From Tubiluchus corallicola (lineage: Eukaryota; Priapulida; Priapulimorpha; Priapulimorphida; Tubiluchidae): DNA of 60,192 bases. The notes under the pieces were generated by a model, which did no database searches, had not been told where the DNA came from, and worked only from the letters and a program-made list of their open reading frames with translations. The stretch lies in the NCBI GenBank assembly GCA_030141605.1, contig JAQGDQ010000421.1, forward strand, positions 142,501-202,692, read 5' to 3'. Shown here piece by piece: positions 43,348 through 54,802 of the stretch (position 1 is the first letter of the stretch; every line of letters begins with the position of its first letter). Both the position numbers and the translations under genes were made by a program.

Positions 43348-43422
<75 letters not shown>

Positions 43423-46400
43423 TAAGTAAGTAAGGTTATTAGTTTATCACCATTTTTAAAATAGCAAAATACATAACTAAGTGATTTATAAATCTGTACA
43501 ACATACAATAATATTACAAAGTTCAAAAGTAATTATTGATTAATGGTAAAAGGGTGGCGAAAGAACAATGAGCTATCGAGGTCAGCCACCCTCTCAGAAT
43601 TGTTACTAATATAATTAATTAATGCGCATCTGCCAAAATCCCGCACAAGAAATCCTGCATGAAAGTGTGCAAGCACCATATTACCATTTTAACTGCTGGT
43701 TTCAACAAAAATGCTAAGATTTCTTGTATTACCTTAGCAGAATGCTGCACACAACGTGGCTTAACAAAAGTGGTATAATAACTAGATCACAATATTATCA
43801 TTGCTAAATTCTATTAACCATGCTGCTCAAACTACAAGAGAGGTGGACCTGTCATTTTATTTTTGATTATTCGTAAAAACTGTTGTTTGATAATTGATTA
43901 CAGTCTAAGTTTGTCATTTTCGCAGGCTGCAGTGTATGTCAGACGTCAATGAGCGACTCAATCTTGTTTTCTTACGAACATTGTCTAACTCGTACACTCA
44001 CATAAGTCAAACAAATTTTCTGGTCCTGAGGCATTCGAGTTATGCGTAATTTACTGTATACAGATAGCATTAAATACAGATATGAAATAAACTTAATTGC
44101 ATTATAAACTGCGAGGATTTTGTTTACACAAAGTTTACTATTAAGTTAAGTAATTTATGTATGGCATCTAGCTCCCAGTCACACCAGCAACAGTTTTAGC
44201 AATTTAATTAATGCAATTGAAACAAAAATATGCCTAAATTACGAAATCAGAAAGTTTCATCAGCTTCCTGTTATGAAGATCAGATAACTTACAGATAATG
44301 CTTCATCAAGTAAAAATATAGCATCATTTATCAGCAAGTTGATAAATCGTAAAAACAGTGGTGGTTGAGTTGCCTCCATGTGACCAAGAGAATATGAGGC
44401 CAACCTCTGAAATATAAAAATAAGCACTGGTTACACTCATTACAGTTTCTTAGCATTTCCTAGCATCATAGCAAAGCCTACTAGCTCAGTTAAAGAATGG
44501 ATTAAGCAACACTGGCTCTGGCTAGTGCTAGTATGAGTGATAAGCTCTGAAGCCGATCCACATTTGTGCCTTTTTATCTACTACACCATAAGATAAAGCT
44601 ACTTAAGTGAGTAGTCAGTTCAGTAGATTTTCTAGAACACTGCAATTCTACTGTGGCGATTAAGAACTAATCCTGTCAAGTTAAACACACAAGCGGCCCA
44701 ATCAATCATTAACTGCCAGGTGGCTTTTGAGGGGCGAATAAAGTGACAAAAGCCAATAGTTAACTTTGAGGAATATATCAAAATGAACAAAACAGCTTGT
44801 GGAAATATTAACAGACTGCTATGAACTGCTAAGCAGACAGATTTGGATAAAGTCTTAATTAAAAAAATAATGTTTTACATTACAATGTTATTCTTGGCTT
44901 CTCCAGACTATAATTGCAGTTAAAAATTCCAAAGGAAATAAAACAATATATCATTGAAATGTAAGTTCATATTAGATTATTTTCAAAAAACAAACATGCC
45001 TTTATTTCTGTGCGATGTATCTCAACATTCCAAATATATTTGAGCACAGCATACATTGGTCTCCTGTAGTTAAATTTTTCTTCAAATGCCACAGACTGGC
45101 CAGTCACTTCGATGCTGACAAAAACATGCAGAAGCGTCGAAGCTAAATGCTCTACACAAGGATGGTCTCGCAACAGCTGCTCTCGATTGTTCCTAGAAGA
45201 AATAATTTCCTCTTATTAACTAAAATAAGAAGATTATTTCAAAAGTCATAATTTTAAGCCGGTCTACATTCCTTAAAGAGGTTTAATGCTGTTACTGACT
45301 ATGTTGAAAGAGACGTGACCATTAGACTGAAAAAGAAAACCTAACCAAAATCTATTTTTATTAGGTTGACAAGGAGAAAGCCTACAAGCGACCATAAGTG
45401 TTAGAAAAGATTTTCATTTACTTGAAGTCAAAAGAGAGTCAAATTGTGAATATACATCAATGACACTTGCCTAAGCTTTCAAAATGCTTTGCAAAAGCTC
45501 CCCTAAATTTTATAAAACAAAAGTAGTCTTTTTTACTCAGACAGTGCTCTAACAAACTCTGTTTTCACAGTGATTTGCAACACAGTGGAATGTTGTGAAC
45601 AAGATTTAAAATTATTATTAATAGGCCAACTCATTAAAATGCGTAGCCTCTAATGACAAAATCTTGTTGAAGCATAGTATAAATTGATGTAATATCATGT
45701 GTAATGCGTGTTGTATCTCGACACTAGGCGGAAGAGCTGCACAAGCAGCCAACGGCTAGAGGGCGGAGGAGATCAAGTGACCCAACGGCCATGTGTAGAG
45801 GAGTAAACCTTCCAAATCAGGAGTGGAGCCCCAAAGACGGACCAGTGCAGCATGCTCATAGACTCCAGCAGCTCCTGCAGCCAACCTGGTGCAAAACGTA
45901 TCACTCGGCTTTCCTTTCGACTACACCAGCGAGGAAGAGAGGGGGTCCCTGTTGTCTGGGCAACTCAGGATTTCCATACACCTTGCCCAGGTGTGTGCCC
46001 TGGAGACGTTCAAGAATCGCACTGCTCAGCCACAGTCGACGCTGGAGCTCCATCAATGTGATCAATAACTGACTCTCTTGGCGCACACTCCATTGTCTTC
46101 TGAGACAGAAGGATGCCAACCAACGTGTTATGTTTAAAATGCTAACTTGAACTTATGGAGTGAAAGGCACTTTGCAATATATCTATTTCAATATGCATTG
46201 TAGCTTATGTTATCTTTTCATCAACAAAAGAGAGAAACTGGATGGTGGACTAGACCATCCATTACATAAAAATAGATCATGTAGCTACAATAACCATGTA
46301 ACCGAACATAGTTTATTTTGTGTACAAGATAATTTTGTATGTTAATACTGTTATAGTCAATATTATACCACTAAAATGGCTGCCGACGCCACTGCCTGCA

Positions 46401-49400
46401 AATGTATGAAAAAACAAACACAGACAGAATATTATACAGTCGGGTAGCAACTTACATAGAAACGATTCCCTGCTGCTCGTGATGAGGCAGCAAACATGAA
46501 AGGGCTTCAGCAAGTCGAGCACGAAGGTGAGGATTTTTCATTCTTTCAGGTGAACCCATGAAAACAAGTATTAGAGTCAGCAGGTGTTCAAGCTTCTTAC
46601 CAGCCACCTAAACAATGAATGTGATAATGTTAGTAATATTTAGTAAACAACTATGCTAGCATCTCTTGTTTCTATTAATAGCAAAAAAAATTAAATCATT
46701 GTTTTAATCACCATATTTTAAGCCAAAACACAAAATGTAGTAAAGATGTTTGGGATTTGTACAGCAGGTAAAACACCACAACTTTTTAATTACTAATTAA
46801 CTTTTTAAAAATAAATTCACGGTGTGACTAGTGTGAGCACACTTTCTGTTTTCTCACAAAAGCAGAATAAATATACGGAGTCCTTGTAGAGACAACATTT
46901 TAAAGATTATCCAAATTTATTTTTGTGAAACCACATTAGCAAAAACTTAAAATTATAGGCAAAAATAGGCACTAAAGATACAGTTAAAAATTAAAAATCT
47001 CACCAACGCAACTTCGAAGAGATAAAAATGTGGAAATACGTTTTGCTGTATAAGTGGGATACGTTATGTATACTTAGTTACGTTTAGGGCAGTGATGGAA
47101 AGAACCTGCTCAACTAAAGTCCTTGTCTTAACTCTTTCTGCAGTGATTAAAGCAGTGACCTTTTTGGCCTTCTGCATTGACAGCTGTTTCCTACCACTCT
47201 CCAAACGTGTACGGATCAATTTGAAAACATAAAATAATAGTTTAACATAAGAATTCATTGCTGCATTGATATATTGAAATTGTCAAAGGAAACTACAGGT
47301 TGTCCTCAAAGTAGTAAACAGATGTAATATACCTGGTAAGTTATATCACTGAATCTCCGTAAAAATGACATGTAATCAACAATGTTTTCCACAATGAATT
47401 CTGGTACATCCGCGAGAATCTCCGGGACGTCTGTAGTCAACGGAAATTTCACCGGAGTAAATGACTTTCCTCCGGGCACATAGGTCGCTACATGTGACAA
47501 TAGTGTAGCCGTAGCTGTGTGGAGATCAAGAGCTAATTCCAGGGAGTGAGGTTCTAGAAGAACTGATTTCATTGATAAGTATCTCGTCATACCTGAATCA
47601 GGTATAAAGAAAACATAATTTCAGTAAAATAAGTACAGCCAGGGTGTATCAAGACTTTATGACACCCTAGGCTGATAATTTTGTCCAGCACATCTCTATT
47701 GTGAATTTGTGGTTGTTTGCGTAATGACGATATAGAACAATTACTTGCGGTGTATTAGAAACATTGTTAACCTAGTTTCTAAGTGGTCATTATTAATTAC
47801 ATGTCTTTGCATAGCACTTATATTCAAACAGGTTGCGCAACTGCTTGTTGTGTAATACCTTGCACATGTTTGTTATGTGGTATTTATATAAAAGCTTCTT
47901 AGGTAACTGCCTGTGGCGAGTTATAAAATGAATGTGAAATGATTAATATGAATTTATACTTTGCATGAATATGAAAAGTATACATGAACATAAAAAAATA
48001 CACATTTTCTGAGGAGAATGAGAATTTTTTCTAAAACGTAATGCCCTCAAACGGTAGCGCCCTAGGCAATAGCCTAGTTAGCCTATTGGTTAATACACCC
48101 TGAGTACTTTAATGATAAATTTCAAAAGTAGTACATTAAGGTTTGTAATATCATTGATAAAGCTCAAAATTATATTAAAAATGCAGTTAAAAAGAATACC
48201 ACATTAATTAAAAAAACAGCACCTTTATCCATGGCTTCACGTATTCGCTGGACTGTGTCATTACCGTCACCACCCTGGGCTCTAGCATCTTCATACAATC
48301 GTTGTAATCTGCCCAGTTCTTGAGAAAGTTTCAGAAATTTTCCATGAACAACGTGAAAGCCTATAAGTATTAAGATTTTTACAAACAATGATGTAGCAGT
48401 AGTATAAATGTGTACTACTTTACATACAATATGTCACTGCTCATCCACTTCACGCTTATCCGTAATGAGATATGACAAAAACCTTTAATGAGGCCAACAT
48501 TACCCTAATATACCCCACATACAAATGTTGACTGGAATGCCTATTTAAAATGGCTTCAGCAAGTCGAGCACGAAGGAGAGGATTTTTCATTCTTTCAGCT
48601 GAACCCATGAAAACAAGCATTAGAGTCAGCAGGTGTTAAAGCTGCTTACCAGCCACCTAAGCCATAAATGTGATAATGTTAGTAATATTTAGTATAACAA
48701 CTATGCTAGCATCTCTTGTTTCTATTAATAGCAAAAAAAATTAATTCATTGTTTTAATCACCATATTTTAAGCCAAAACACAAAATGTAGTAAAGATGTT
48801 TGGGATTTGCGTAAATCTTAAGTAGCAAAAAACTTGATCAAAACTGCAAGTATAAATTTAATTAAAATGTAAAAGAGTAGCACATAACTAAACATATTCT
48901 ATAAGTATGCTAATAGTAAGATCACATAGCTTCCTTTAAAAAGTGTTTTGTTCATTCATGAAACTTACCTAAGTGCAAACAATAATGTGTGAGGAAAAAG
49001 CATTCTGTTGTGAAGTTGTAATTAACAATTGGCAACTCTCTGTTATTGTTTTCTGCCTCTTCTGGTGGAATAAGGGTCGTCTCTTGTGCTAATCCTAAAC
49101 AGAAAACTGTTTGTTTACTAGGGGATGAAAGAAAATAGCTTTCTAAGAGCAAAAAATTATTACTGTCGTGCCCACATGCATTTCTCTTATTGCAATTAGC
49201 TTTATCACTCTGTGCTCACCTTGCAAATGAATACCCCTATTTTTGACATCTTCATTAGTAACAACAATTGCCTTTATGTAGGAAAAATCGATATTCAAGA
49301 GTTTGTGAGCATTTGGTTCACTGAATGGTTTGCAGAGTCTAAGCAGGACATTTCCCAAGTTGAGGAAGAAGCCATCACCAGCATCTGTGGTCATAAAATG

Positions 49401-52272
49401 TCGCGTCCACAACTTTGCACGATCTAAAATCAGGAGAAATAATTGATTGTAAAAGTAATATATAATTACAAATAGTTTTTCTTACATTAAAGATGGAAAA
49501 GTTAGTTGTCAAGCAATACAATTGTGATTTGCAAATGAGGAGCAAAAGAAGCAACAAAAAAGCTGCTATTCTGCCTTTTGTTATTCATACATACCGTATA
49601 TACTCGCATATAAGCCGAATTTAGAACTATAAAATACAATACTGAAATCAGGGGGTTGGCTTATATGCGCATGAAACAAAATGAACACAAGGACAGACAC
49701 TAATGCCAATTTTCCAGCCACACATTTTCATCGCTATCTGACTCTTTATTTGGTTTTGTGTCACCTGTGGTGTATTGGAGGGGGATCGTGGGGGATCGCC
49801 GTCCACCCACTTTTTTTTTAGAAAAAATTCACATTTCAATAAATGTCTGCTTTTTGTATTCATTAGATAAAAAATATTAAAAATGTATAAATATATGTGA
49901 CAAAAAGGGATCAATTTTGTTGATTGGATATGGAGTAAAATTAGACAAGTTGATGGTCGGCTTATATACGGGTTTTTGCAAAAACTGGCCATTTTAAAGC
50001 AGTTTTAGGGGTCGGCTTATATGCGATGTAGGCTTATATGCGAGTATATACGGTAATATAATAACTGCATCCATAAATTAACATAATTACTTATATTCAG
50101 TTTGCCAAACAGCTTAGCCATTATTACTATAGCTTTATTACTGCACCCGTTGTGATGCGTAATATGTTCGCAGGCAAATTAAAAGGGTGAAGCCATATAA
50201 AAGAGATGAAAAAAGAGAAATGTGTTAAAAAACATGAAAAAAACCAATTTAATTTTTGCACAATCCTTATAGAACCACAAAGAATGTGTAACGTTACTTT
50301 ACCAATCAACTGGTAACGTACCTGCATTGCAACATAAACATTTGCCTAACCAGTTCAATGTAGAATGTCTGATCTGCGGTGAAAGTTTGAGTAACCTGAG
50401 AAATATGGAGGAGATGGCTTCGTTCAACTCAAAAATAGGCTAGAAAAATCCACATCAAGAGTTACATGAAAGTCCGATTAGATTTTCGGATTAGATTAAA
50501 TCGGAATTTTCTTGAGTTTAATACCAAACAGCTTTAAAGAGAGAGAGAGCCTATCTTGGTTGAGCACTGATTGTAATCAGAAAATGTTGTATTAGTTTAT
50601 TTGCACATACTTACGAATGTTGTAATTATTAAGAAACCAGCAACATATAAAGTGTGGCCACACTAACATCACAATTTATTGAACAAACAATTTATTAAAT
50701 GTTTAAGCTGAAAGAGAATCATTTTGGTAATTGGTAATTAATATAGGAAAAAAAGAATATTTAACACAGTAGGCGAAACTGAGACATAATGTGCAAACTT
50801 GTGTATTGACTGAATTAAAGCAAAACCGGACCCAATCTTAAACTGTAAGTGCTGCACCTCTCAGTTCAGATGTGTTAGTTTCTGACAAACTGCATAATTT
50901 CGACAGCTCATGTGCGAACATAGCGGGTAAATTTGAAATTTGAATTACTTCAATTATCAATTCACACAAACAAGCAACATGCTGGTGGAATATTTTTTCC
51001 TTTGAAAATTATGTTAGTTTGCGATGTCATCAACAGTTAGTCTTGCCCGCCATTAATTAACATTCTAATTTATTATTTAACTTTGTGATGTCATCAACGG
51101 TTAGTCTTGCCTGCCATTAATTAACATTTTAATTTATTATTTAACTATCAGAAATCCTTTCCCAGTGTTATTGATGTTAAAATGTATACTTTTTATGGGA
51201 AAATGGGAAAGTACATGAAAAATCACCATCTTTCTTTAACTATATCAACACCTATCGTCTTACAATGGACTACTAAGAGCAAAAAAAATTAGGCCTACAA
51301 TTGGTATCTTTTCACAAAAAATTTTCATCATCATATTCCTCTTTAAATGCATGTCATTGTATTTCCCTACCTTCCACAGATGTGTTTCAGTGATCTTATG
51401 CTCTTGACTTGTGACAGACGATGGCTTCTCAAAAAACTCGTGTCTCCCTGACTGGCTCTTCATCAGGCAGGAAAGCGAAAGTACAGATCCCAGTAATGTA
51501 ATCTCATATGCTTTACCGTTATCAACGTTTTGGGGTGTACTGAATGAGAGAAGGACCTAAACATAATTGTGTGAGTTGAAAGTACATTTAACGTCAAGCA
51601 AAATAAACATTAAAGTTATAATCAATTTTTATATATTCTTAAATGTAGACAGTAGCTTAACTATATTATTATAGCTGACTAATAATTTTATACACCATTA
51701 ATAAATAGATTACGGTTTAATTACAATTTCACCAATGTAAAAAATAGAACAGTACATTATGTAATGTACTTCTGACAATCATTTGAAGACAAAATGTGCA
51801 ACGTTACAAAAATTTTTAAGGATTTTTTCTCATGAATAAGATGCAGAACATTCTAATCATGAAAACAAATATTAAATGTTATGCAACAGAGACATTCATA
51901 AAGGTAGTCCGAAAACCACATATCTTTAAGGTCAAGGCACATCAACACTCCAGAAATAATGTTACAGTATTAATAAACAACAAATCTCTTCACAATTCGA
52001 TTTCGTGAACATTGATTGTCATACAGGGAATTGCATAATCAGTGCACTAAACAACGCAAGCTCTCATACCTCTCCCAAGACAGTGTTCATTGTCATAAAC
52101 TTTAGAAACTCTAAATATCTGTAAATGTTAGTATCAACCAATGACATTGGTAATAGTGCTTCTTTGATATTATTTAGTGCTGGTGTTAAAATGTCTAGCA
52201 GACTGTGTCCATCATCTTCTTCAGCTATTGCCGAAGCCACTTGTTGCAAAAATTCCTGCATTGGTTGAAAAT
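39879..52272 (-). CDS. UBE4A: Ubiquitin conjugation factor E4 A (U-box E3/E4 ligase), C-terminal 820 residues in 14 exons; 5' exons outside the window
   Basis: UBE4A extends ubiquitin chains on pre-ubiquitinated substrates, often with p97/VCP (known for the Ufd2 family). Coding exons: 52272-52070, 51556-51371, 50427-50322, 49423-49220, 49094-48969, 48360-48223, 47592-47333, 46607-46456, 45192-45000, 44406-44293, 42507-42256, 41828-41580, 40501-40344, 40002-39879. All phases agree and total 820 codons plus TGA. Visible are the Ufd2 core, with blocks such as [61 protein letters not shown] and KDGRSYS, and the C-terminal U-box [19 protein letters not shown]...[22 protein letters not shown]. These match UBE4A better than UBE4B. 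About 300 N-terminal residues of the vertebrate protein are absent, and I found no exons for them between 52273 and 60192. Confidence 0.95.
40344..40501 (-). CDS. UBE4A: UBE4A exon m: first half of the U-box
   Basis: [20 protein letters not shown], then [12 protein letters not shown]: the E2-binding U-box loop and central helix. The acceptor is cttatag and the donor gag|gtatgc, phase 2. The U-box is RING-like without zinc ligands. Confidence 0.97.
41580..41828 (-). CDS. UBE4A: UBE4A exon l
   Basis: 83 codons: [20 protein letters not shown], then [19 protein letters not shown] and [11 protein letters not shown]. The junction HL|VGPK with exon k is exact for the family. The acceptor is cgtacag and the donor aag|gtaact, phase 0. 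Confidence 0.96.
42256..42507 (-). CDS. UBE4A: UBE4A exon k
   Basis: 84 codons: [13 protein letters not shown], a polar insert, [17 protein letters not shown] and [14 protein letters not shown]. Its acceptor gatttag is the end of an (ATTG)n tract, so a repeat supplies the usual polypyrimidine region. The donor is ttg|gtaaat, phase 0. Confidence 0.94.
42508..42620 (-). repeat. Retroelement 3' end with (ATTG)n tail abutting a UBE4A splice acceptor
   Basis: On the minus strand: gtattgctggagtgaaataa, then eight TTGA units, ending in tttag, the acceptor of UBE4A exon k. AATAAA plus a tetranucleotide tail is the usual end of CR1/L2-like LINEs and their SINEs. Confidence 0.65.
43345..43620 (-). repeat. 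Retroelement 3' region with (TTAC)n tail
   Basis: On the minus strand, about 180 bp ending ggtgataaactaataacc leads into about 22 TTAC units (43346-43435). It has the same structure and orientation as the tail at 42508, in the same large UBE4A intron. Confidence 0.6.
44293..44406 (-). CDS. UBE4A: UBE4A exon j
   Basis: 38 codons: [18 protein letters not shown], then [20 protein letters not shown], nearly the vertebrate UBE4A block. The acceptor is atatttcag and the donor tct|gtaagt, phase 0. Confidence 0.95.
45000..45192 (-). CDS. UBE4A: UBE4A exon i, with a probable GC donor
   Basis: [19 protein letters not shown], then [20 protein letters not shown] and [13 protein letters not shown]. The acceptor is cttctag. 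No in-frame GT donor fits before the stop. aag|GCATGT at 44999 gives phase 0 and the residue spacing expected before [11 protein letters not shown] of exon j, so a GC-AG intron is inferred. Confidence 0.9.
45720..46085. other. GC-rich block in UBE4A intron, origin unknown
   Basis: Base composition here is clearly richer in G and C than the surrounding intron, and moderately long frames are open on both strands (93 and 72 residues). I recognise no domain and no splice site pair. It could be a piece of a retroelement or a retrocopy. Confidence 0.4.
46456..46607 (-). CDS. UBE4A: UBE4A exon h
   Basis: [20 protein letters not shown], then [16 protein letters not shown], the best-conserved core motif of the family. 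The acceptor is tgtttag and the donor tat|gtaagt, phase 2. A degenerate second copy lies at 48552-48657. Confidence 0.95.
47333..47592 (-). CDS. UBE4A: UBE4A exon g
   Basis: [20 protein letters not shown], then [12 protein letters not shown] and [20 protein letters not shown]. The YLS-x-K-x-x-x-x-E-P and V-P-E-F-x-x-x-N motifs are typical. The acceptor is ctgattcag and the donor cag|gtatat, phase 0. Confidence 0.95.
47640..48102. mobile_element. MITE with cagggtgtat inverted ends
   Basis: Starts cagggtgtatc and ends atacaccctg, an exact 10 bp inverted repeat, in the intron between UBE4A exons f and g. Near both ends lie inverted blocks containing gccctagg or caccctaggc. Flanks agtacagc and agtacttt share five of eight bases, so the target duplication is uncertain. 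Confidence 0.65.
48223..48360 (-). CDS. UBE4A: UBE4A exon f
   Basis: [20 protein letters not shown], then a polar stretch and IREAMDKG. It continues exon e (HLG|FH) exactly as in the family. The acceptor is acttatag and the donor aaag|gtgctg. The intron before it contains a decayed copy of exon h. Confidence 0.92.
48552..48809 (-). pseudogene. UBE4A: Decayed duplicate of UBE4A exon h and its upstream intron
   Basis: This 258 bp copies 46503-46759 with roughly 5 percent change, in the same orientation, inside the intron between exons e and f. It keeps the acceptor and most of the exon (48552-48657), but its seventh codon is TAA and the copy stops before the donor, so it cannot be used as a coding exon. 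Confidence 0.9.
48969..49094 (-). CDS. UBE4A: UBE4A exon e
   Basis: [17 protein letters not shown], then [18 protein letters not shown]; the ETxLIP and TE-x-x-x-L-T-x-Y-x-L-x-L-G motifs match UBE4A. The acceptor is ctgtttag and the donor tag|gtaagt, phase 1. Confidence 0.93.
49220..49423 (-). CDS. UBE4A: UBE4A exon d
   Basis: [10 protein letters not shown], then [17 protein letters not shown] and NRGIHLQG, matching the F-F-L-N-L-x-x-x-L-L-x-L-C-x-P-F block of UBE4A. The acceptor is gattttag and the donor aag|gtgagc. Phase 1 at both ends. Confidence 0.94.
49592..50055. mobile_element. MITE with perfect 25 bp terminal inverted repeats
   Basis: The left end taccgtatatactcgcatat... and the right end are exact reverse complements over 25 bp. 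With the outer TA read as a target duplication the element is 49594-50053. Subterminal copies of gtcggcttatat lie near the right end. TIRs of this type (ccgtatatactcg...ataag) occur in many animal genomes. It lies in the intron between UBE4A exons c and d. Confidence 0.88.
50322..50427 (-). CDS. UBE4A: UBE4A exon c
   Basis: 35 codons plus one base. It encodes [19 protein letters not shown] and then [12 protein letters not shown], the family's W-L-G-x-C-L-x-x-N-A motif. The acceptor is tttttgag, a weak gAG site, and the donor is cag|gtacgt, phase 1. The exon is required to reconcile the phases of exons b and d. Confidence 0.87.
51018..51146. repeat. Two-copy tandem repeat of 64 bp
   Basis: gatgtcatcaac...gttagtcttgcc...gccattaattaaca occurs at 51023 and 51087 with four or so differences, in the intron between UBE4A exons b and c. 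Confidence 0.9.
51371..51556 (-). CDS. UBE4A: UBE4A exon b
   Basis: 62 codons: [20 protein letters not shown], then [13 protein letters not shown] and EFFEKPSS. The LLG-L-S-x-S-C-L motif matches UBE4A. The acceptor is tgtttag and the donor aag|gtaggg. Phase 0 at both ends. Confidence 0.92.
52070..52272 (-). CDS. UBE4A: UBE4A exon a (first visible)
   Basis: 67 codons after a split codon. The acceptor is gtcttttcag and the donor gag|gtatga. It encodes [15 protein letters not shown] and ends [14 protein letters not shown], the start of the Ufd2 core. An upstream exon ending in phase 1 must exist to the right. Confidence 0.9.
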
Positions 52273-54731
52273 CTGAAAAGACAATGCAACAATGCAAATG
52301 CAATTAATTATAAAAAAATTAATCAAAACATTCGAGCTGTAAGATATCTTTAATGAAATAATAAATTTTATTTTCCTAACGATACTGATATGCGCACAGT
52401 TTTAAAAGTATCAACACGCACCTCAAATCACTGGCAAAAACTCAGCAAAATTTTTTACTTGACCGTTACCCCCGAGGACGACAGTATGGTTGTGAAAGAG
52501 CTTAAAGCTACCTTAGCAAGCTTAGCAAGGTAACATCCTCTGCAGAAGTCAACCGCTAGGCTAATACATTCATATCTCGGTTAGCCAGACAAAAGCCGGA
52601 AGACATCGGTCCAAATTTGCCCATTGTCTATATTTACTAATACTAAGGCAAAGCAGTAGGTGCAGTGTATTAGACTTATGGTAATGTAGAATTAATCGTC
52701 TAATTGTCTCATAAAGGTTTGGGCAGACATCGGTTCAAATTTTCTCATTGTCTGTATTTAGTGATATTAAGGTAATACAGTAGGCACAGTGTATTAGACT
52801 CATGGTAATGTAGAATTAATCATCTAACTAGATCCCATGACAATCTCGCTACAATACTATTGTATTGTATAAACGTAATGATATATGTAGAATGAATATT
52901 TATTGTTATTATTATTATTATTATTTTGTTGTGAAGTATAACCTGGACTATTGTCAATAAACTACTATTATTACTACTAATAATAAACTACTGTGATTTA
53001 AGATAACAGTGTGAATTGCCTGAGGTGGGCAGGGCATAAAAATGCTTCAGTATTATTTGAAATTCGTTTATGTTTGCTAGACAGAAGATAAAGGTGAAAT
53101 AACTTCGTAAGAAATAGTTATTGACTTCCTTAGGCACCTGTACGATATTATATATATTGCGTTGTGCACCATTATGCCCATAGTAAATGAACCTTTATGC
53201 CTTGCAGCACTCGGTTATGATTGTAGCGTTTTCATCCTTTTTATAAGGTTTGCTTTGTCCAAAGTTTAATTTTGTCCGTTTGCTTTGTTATTCAGCCTCA
53301 TCCTATAATCCTTAGTAATAAGTGCAAGTGACAAGAAGCCCAAAGCTTTGCAAAATGTCAATTTTGCACTGATTAATATGGTCGTTCCACACCATTTTTT
53401 TTCCACAGGTGATGAAAGAACTAGAAGCAAAATACTGTGATTACTTCGCTGAATGACAGTTCACGAAACGCTGCAATAGACCAGAAGCTTCGTAATGGCA
53501 TTATGTGCTACAAATTCTGCAACTGATTCAGAAACTATAAAACTATGCTTTGTCTTAATTAGTGGATTGAACCCTCATGTCGGAGGTATTGCAAACAAAT
53601 ATTTCCGCTTCAAGTCTGCACTGTTTTCATCCTTTCTTCTTTTTCTAACATATCTGATTAAGCAGCATTGTGGTGTCGCTTGTTTCTCTTATACAAACAA
53701 CCTTGATTAATTTTTCAATTAATCGAATGAATCATTCACACCACTGATTGCTTAAAGACAATTGATTTTGACATTCGTTCAATTGCCCGACTCCGAGAGC
53801 TTAGGTCAAGTTGATAGGGCTATGATGACGTCCCACACAACTGAAACCACGAAATATTGCGTTGTGAATATAGATCTTTGTCTTTCGAGTTATTTTAGCT
53901 GGCTCCCGCAATGAGCCTTACAGTGTGAATATATCAAGTTCGATCAAGGATTTAGTGTCTTGACGATTGTGAGCCTTAAGTAACTCTTTAAACACTAAAC
54001 AACTCGATATTTACGTTAAATTTAAGAATGGTTTATTGTAATTAAATTTACAATGCAGATTAAAGTTCTAAGATAAGTACAAAGCTTTTCTTATGCGCTG
54101 ATGGGCGCTTACAATTAACGCTCTAATCCAAAGAGATGATTCTAATCATGAAATACTTCACAAGTTGTAATGTTTGCACTTATGGTGCTAAAGTTACTCT
54201 GTTATTACAATCCACATAAACTGTTACAGCATCAGAGAATAAAGTAAAACTATGCATTTTATATACGCTAATTGGCACCGTAACTCTTTAAGTAGTCGGT
54301 GTCTCTTTTAATCTTCTACTTTCACGTTCACCAACCTCTGACACCTGAACTCATTAAATTCAAGGTACAAGCTGAGTGAGTCAGTTATAATCAAATTGTA
54401 CGGTCTTCATTATCAGACCAAGGAGGAGTATATTATCTCCGAAATCTTCCGAAATAATTTAATTCTCCCAATTAACTTCCAATTAATTTCTCATTCTAAA
54501 TTTGATTCACAACAGTGAATCATAGCAATATCTTTGCATTAGTGTAGAGTATGTTGGCACAATTTTACGATTGCTTTTAAAAACGATTTTGTAGCTCTAT
54601 TTACAATTAGTATGATTTTGTGATTTTATAATGATTGTACATGTAAATGTAAGTTATAACAGACTTTTAATTGTAACGCGCATCGCGATTACGTGCTGTA
54701 ATGCACTATACAAATAATAAATTATTATTGT

Positions 54732-54736
<5 letters not shown>
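52273..54736. other. Region right of the last recognised UBE4A exon
   Basis: No UBE4A exon was recognised. It contains the 124 bp repeats, a LINE-tail-like end (52895-52990, gactattgtcaataaactac) and, at 54660-54736, a gcactatacaaataataaat end leading into AAT repeats, typical of SINE or LINE tails. A 71-residue frame at 53495-53710 shows no similarity I know. Confidence 0.55.
52601..52827. repeat. Two tandem copies of a 124 bp repeat
   Basis: agacatcggt starts units at 52601 and 52725. Both contain cagtgtattagac, then atggtaatgtagaattaat. A third copy is at 58712-58840. Confidence 0.88.
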
Positions 54737-54801
<65 letters not shown>

Positions 54802-54802
54802 C

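Noticed and set aside
47064-47258. 64-residue minus-strand frame between UBE4A exons h and g
   Set aside because: Considered as an extra exon, but exons g and h already join in phase (TYQ|VAGKK) as in the family, and the frame lacks similarity.
53495-53710. 71-residue plus-strand frame
   Set aside because: Starts with ATG but has no recognisable domain, no splice context and lies among repeats.
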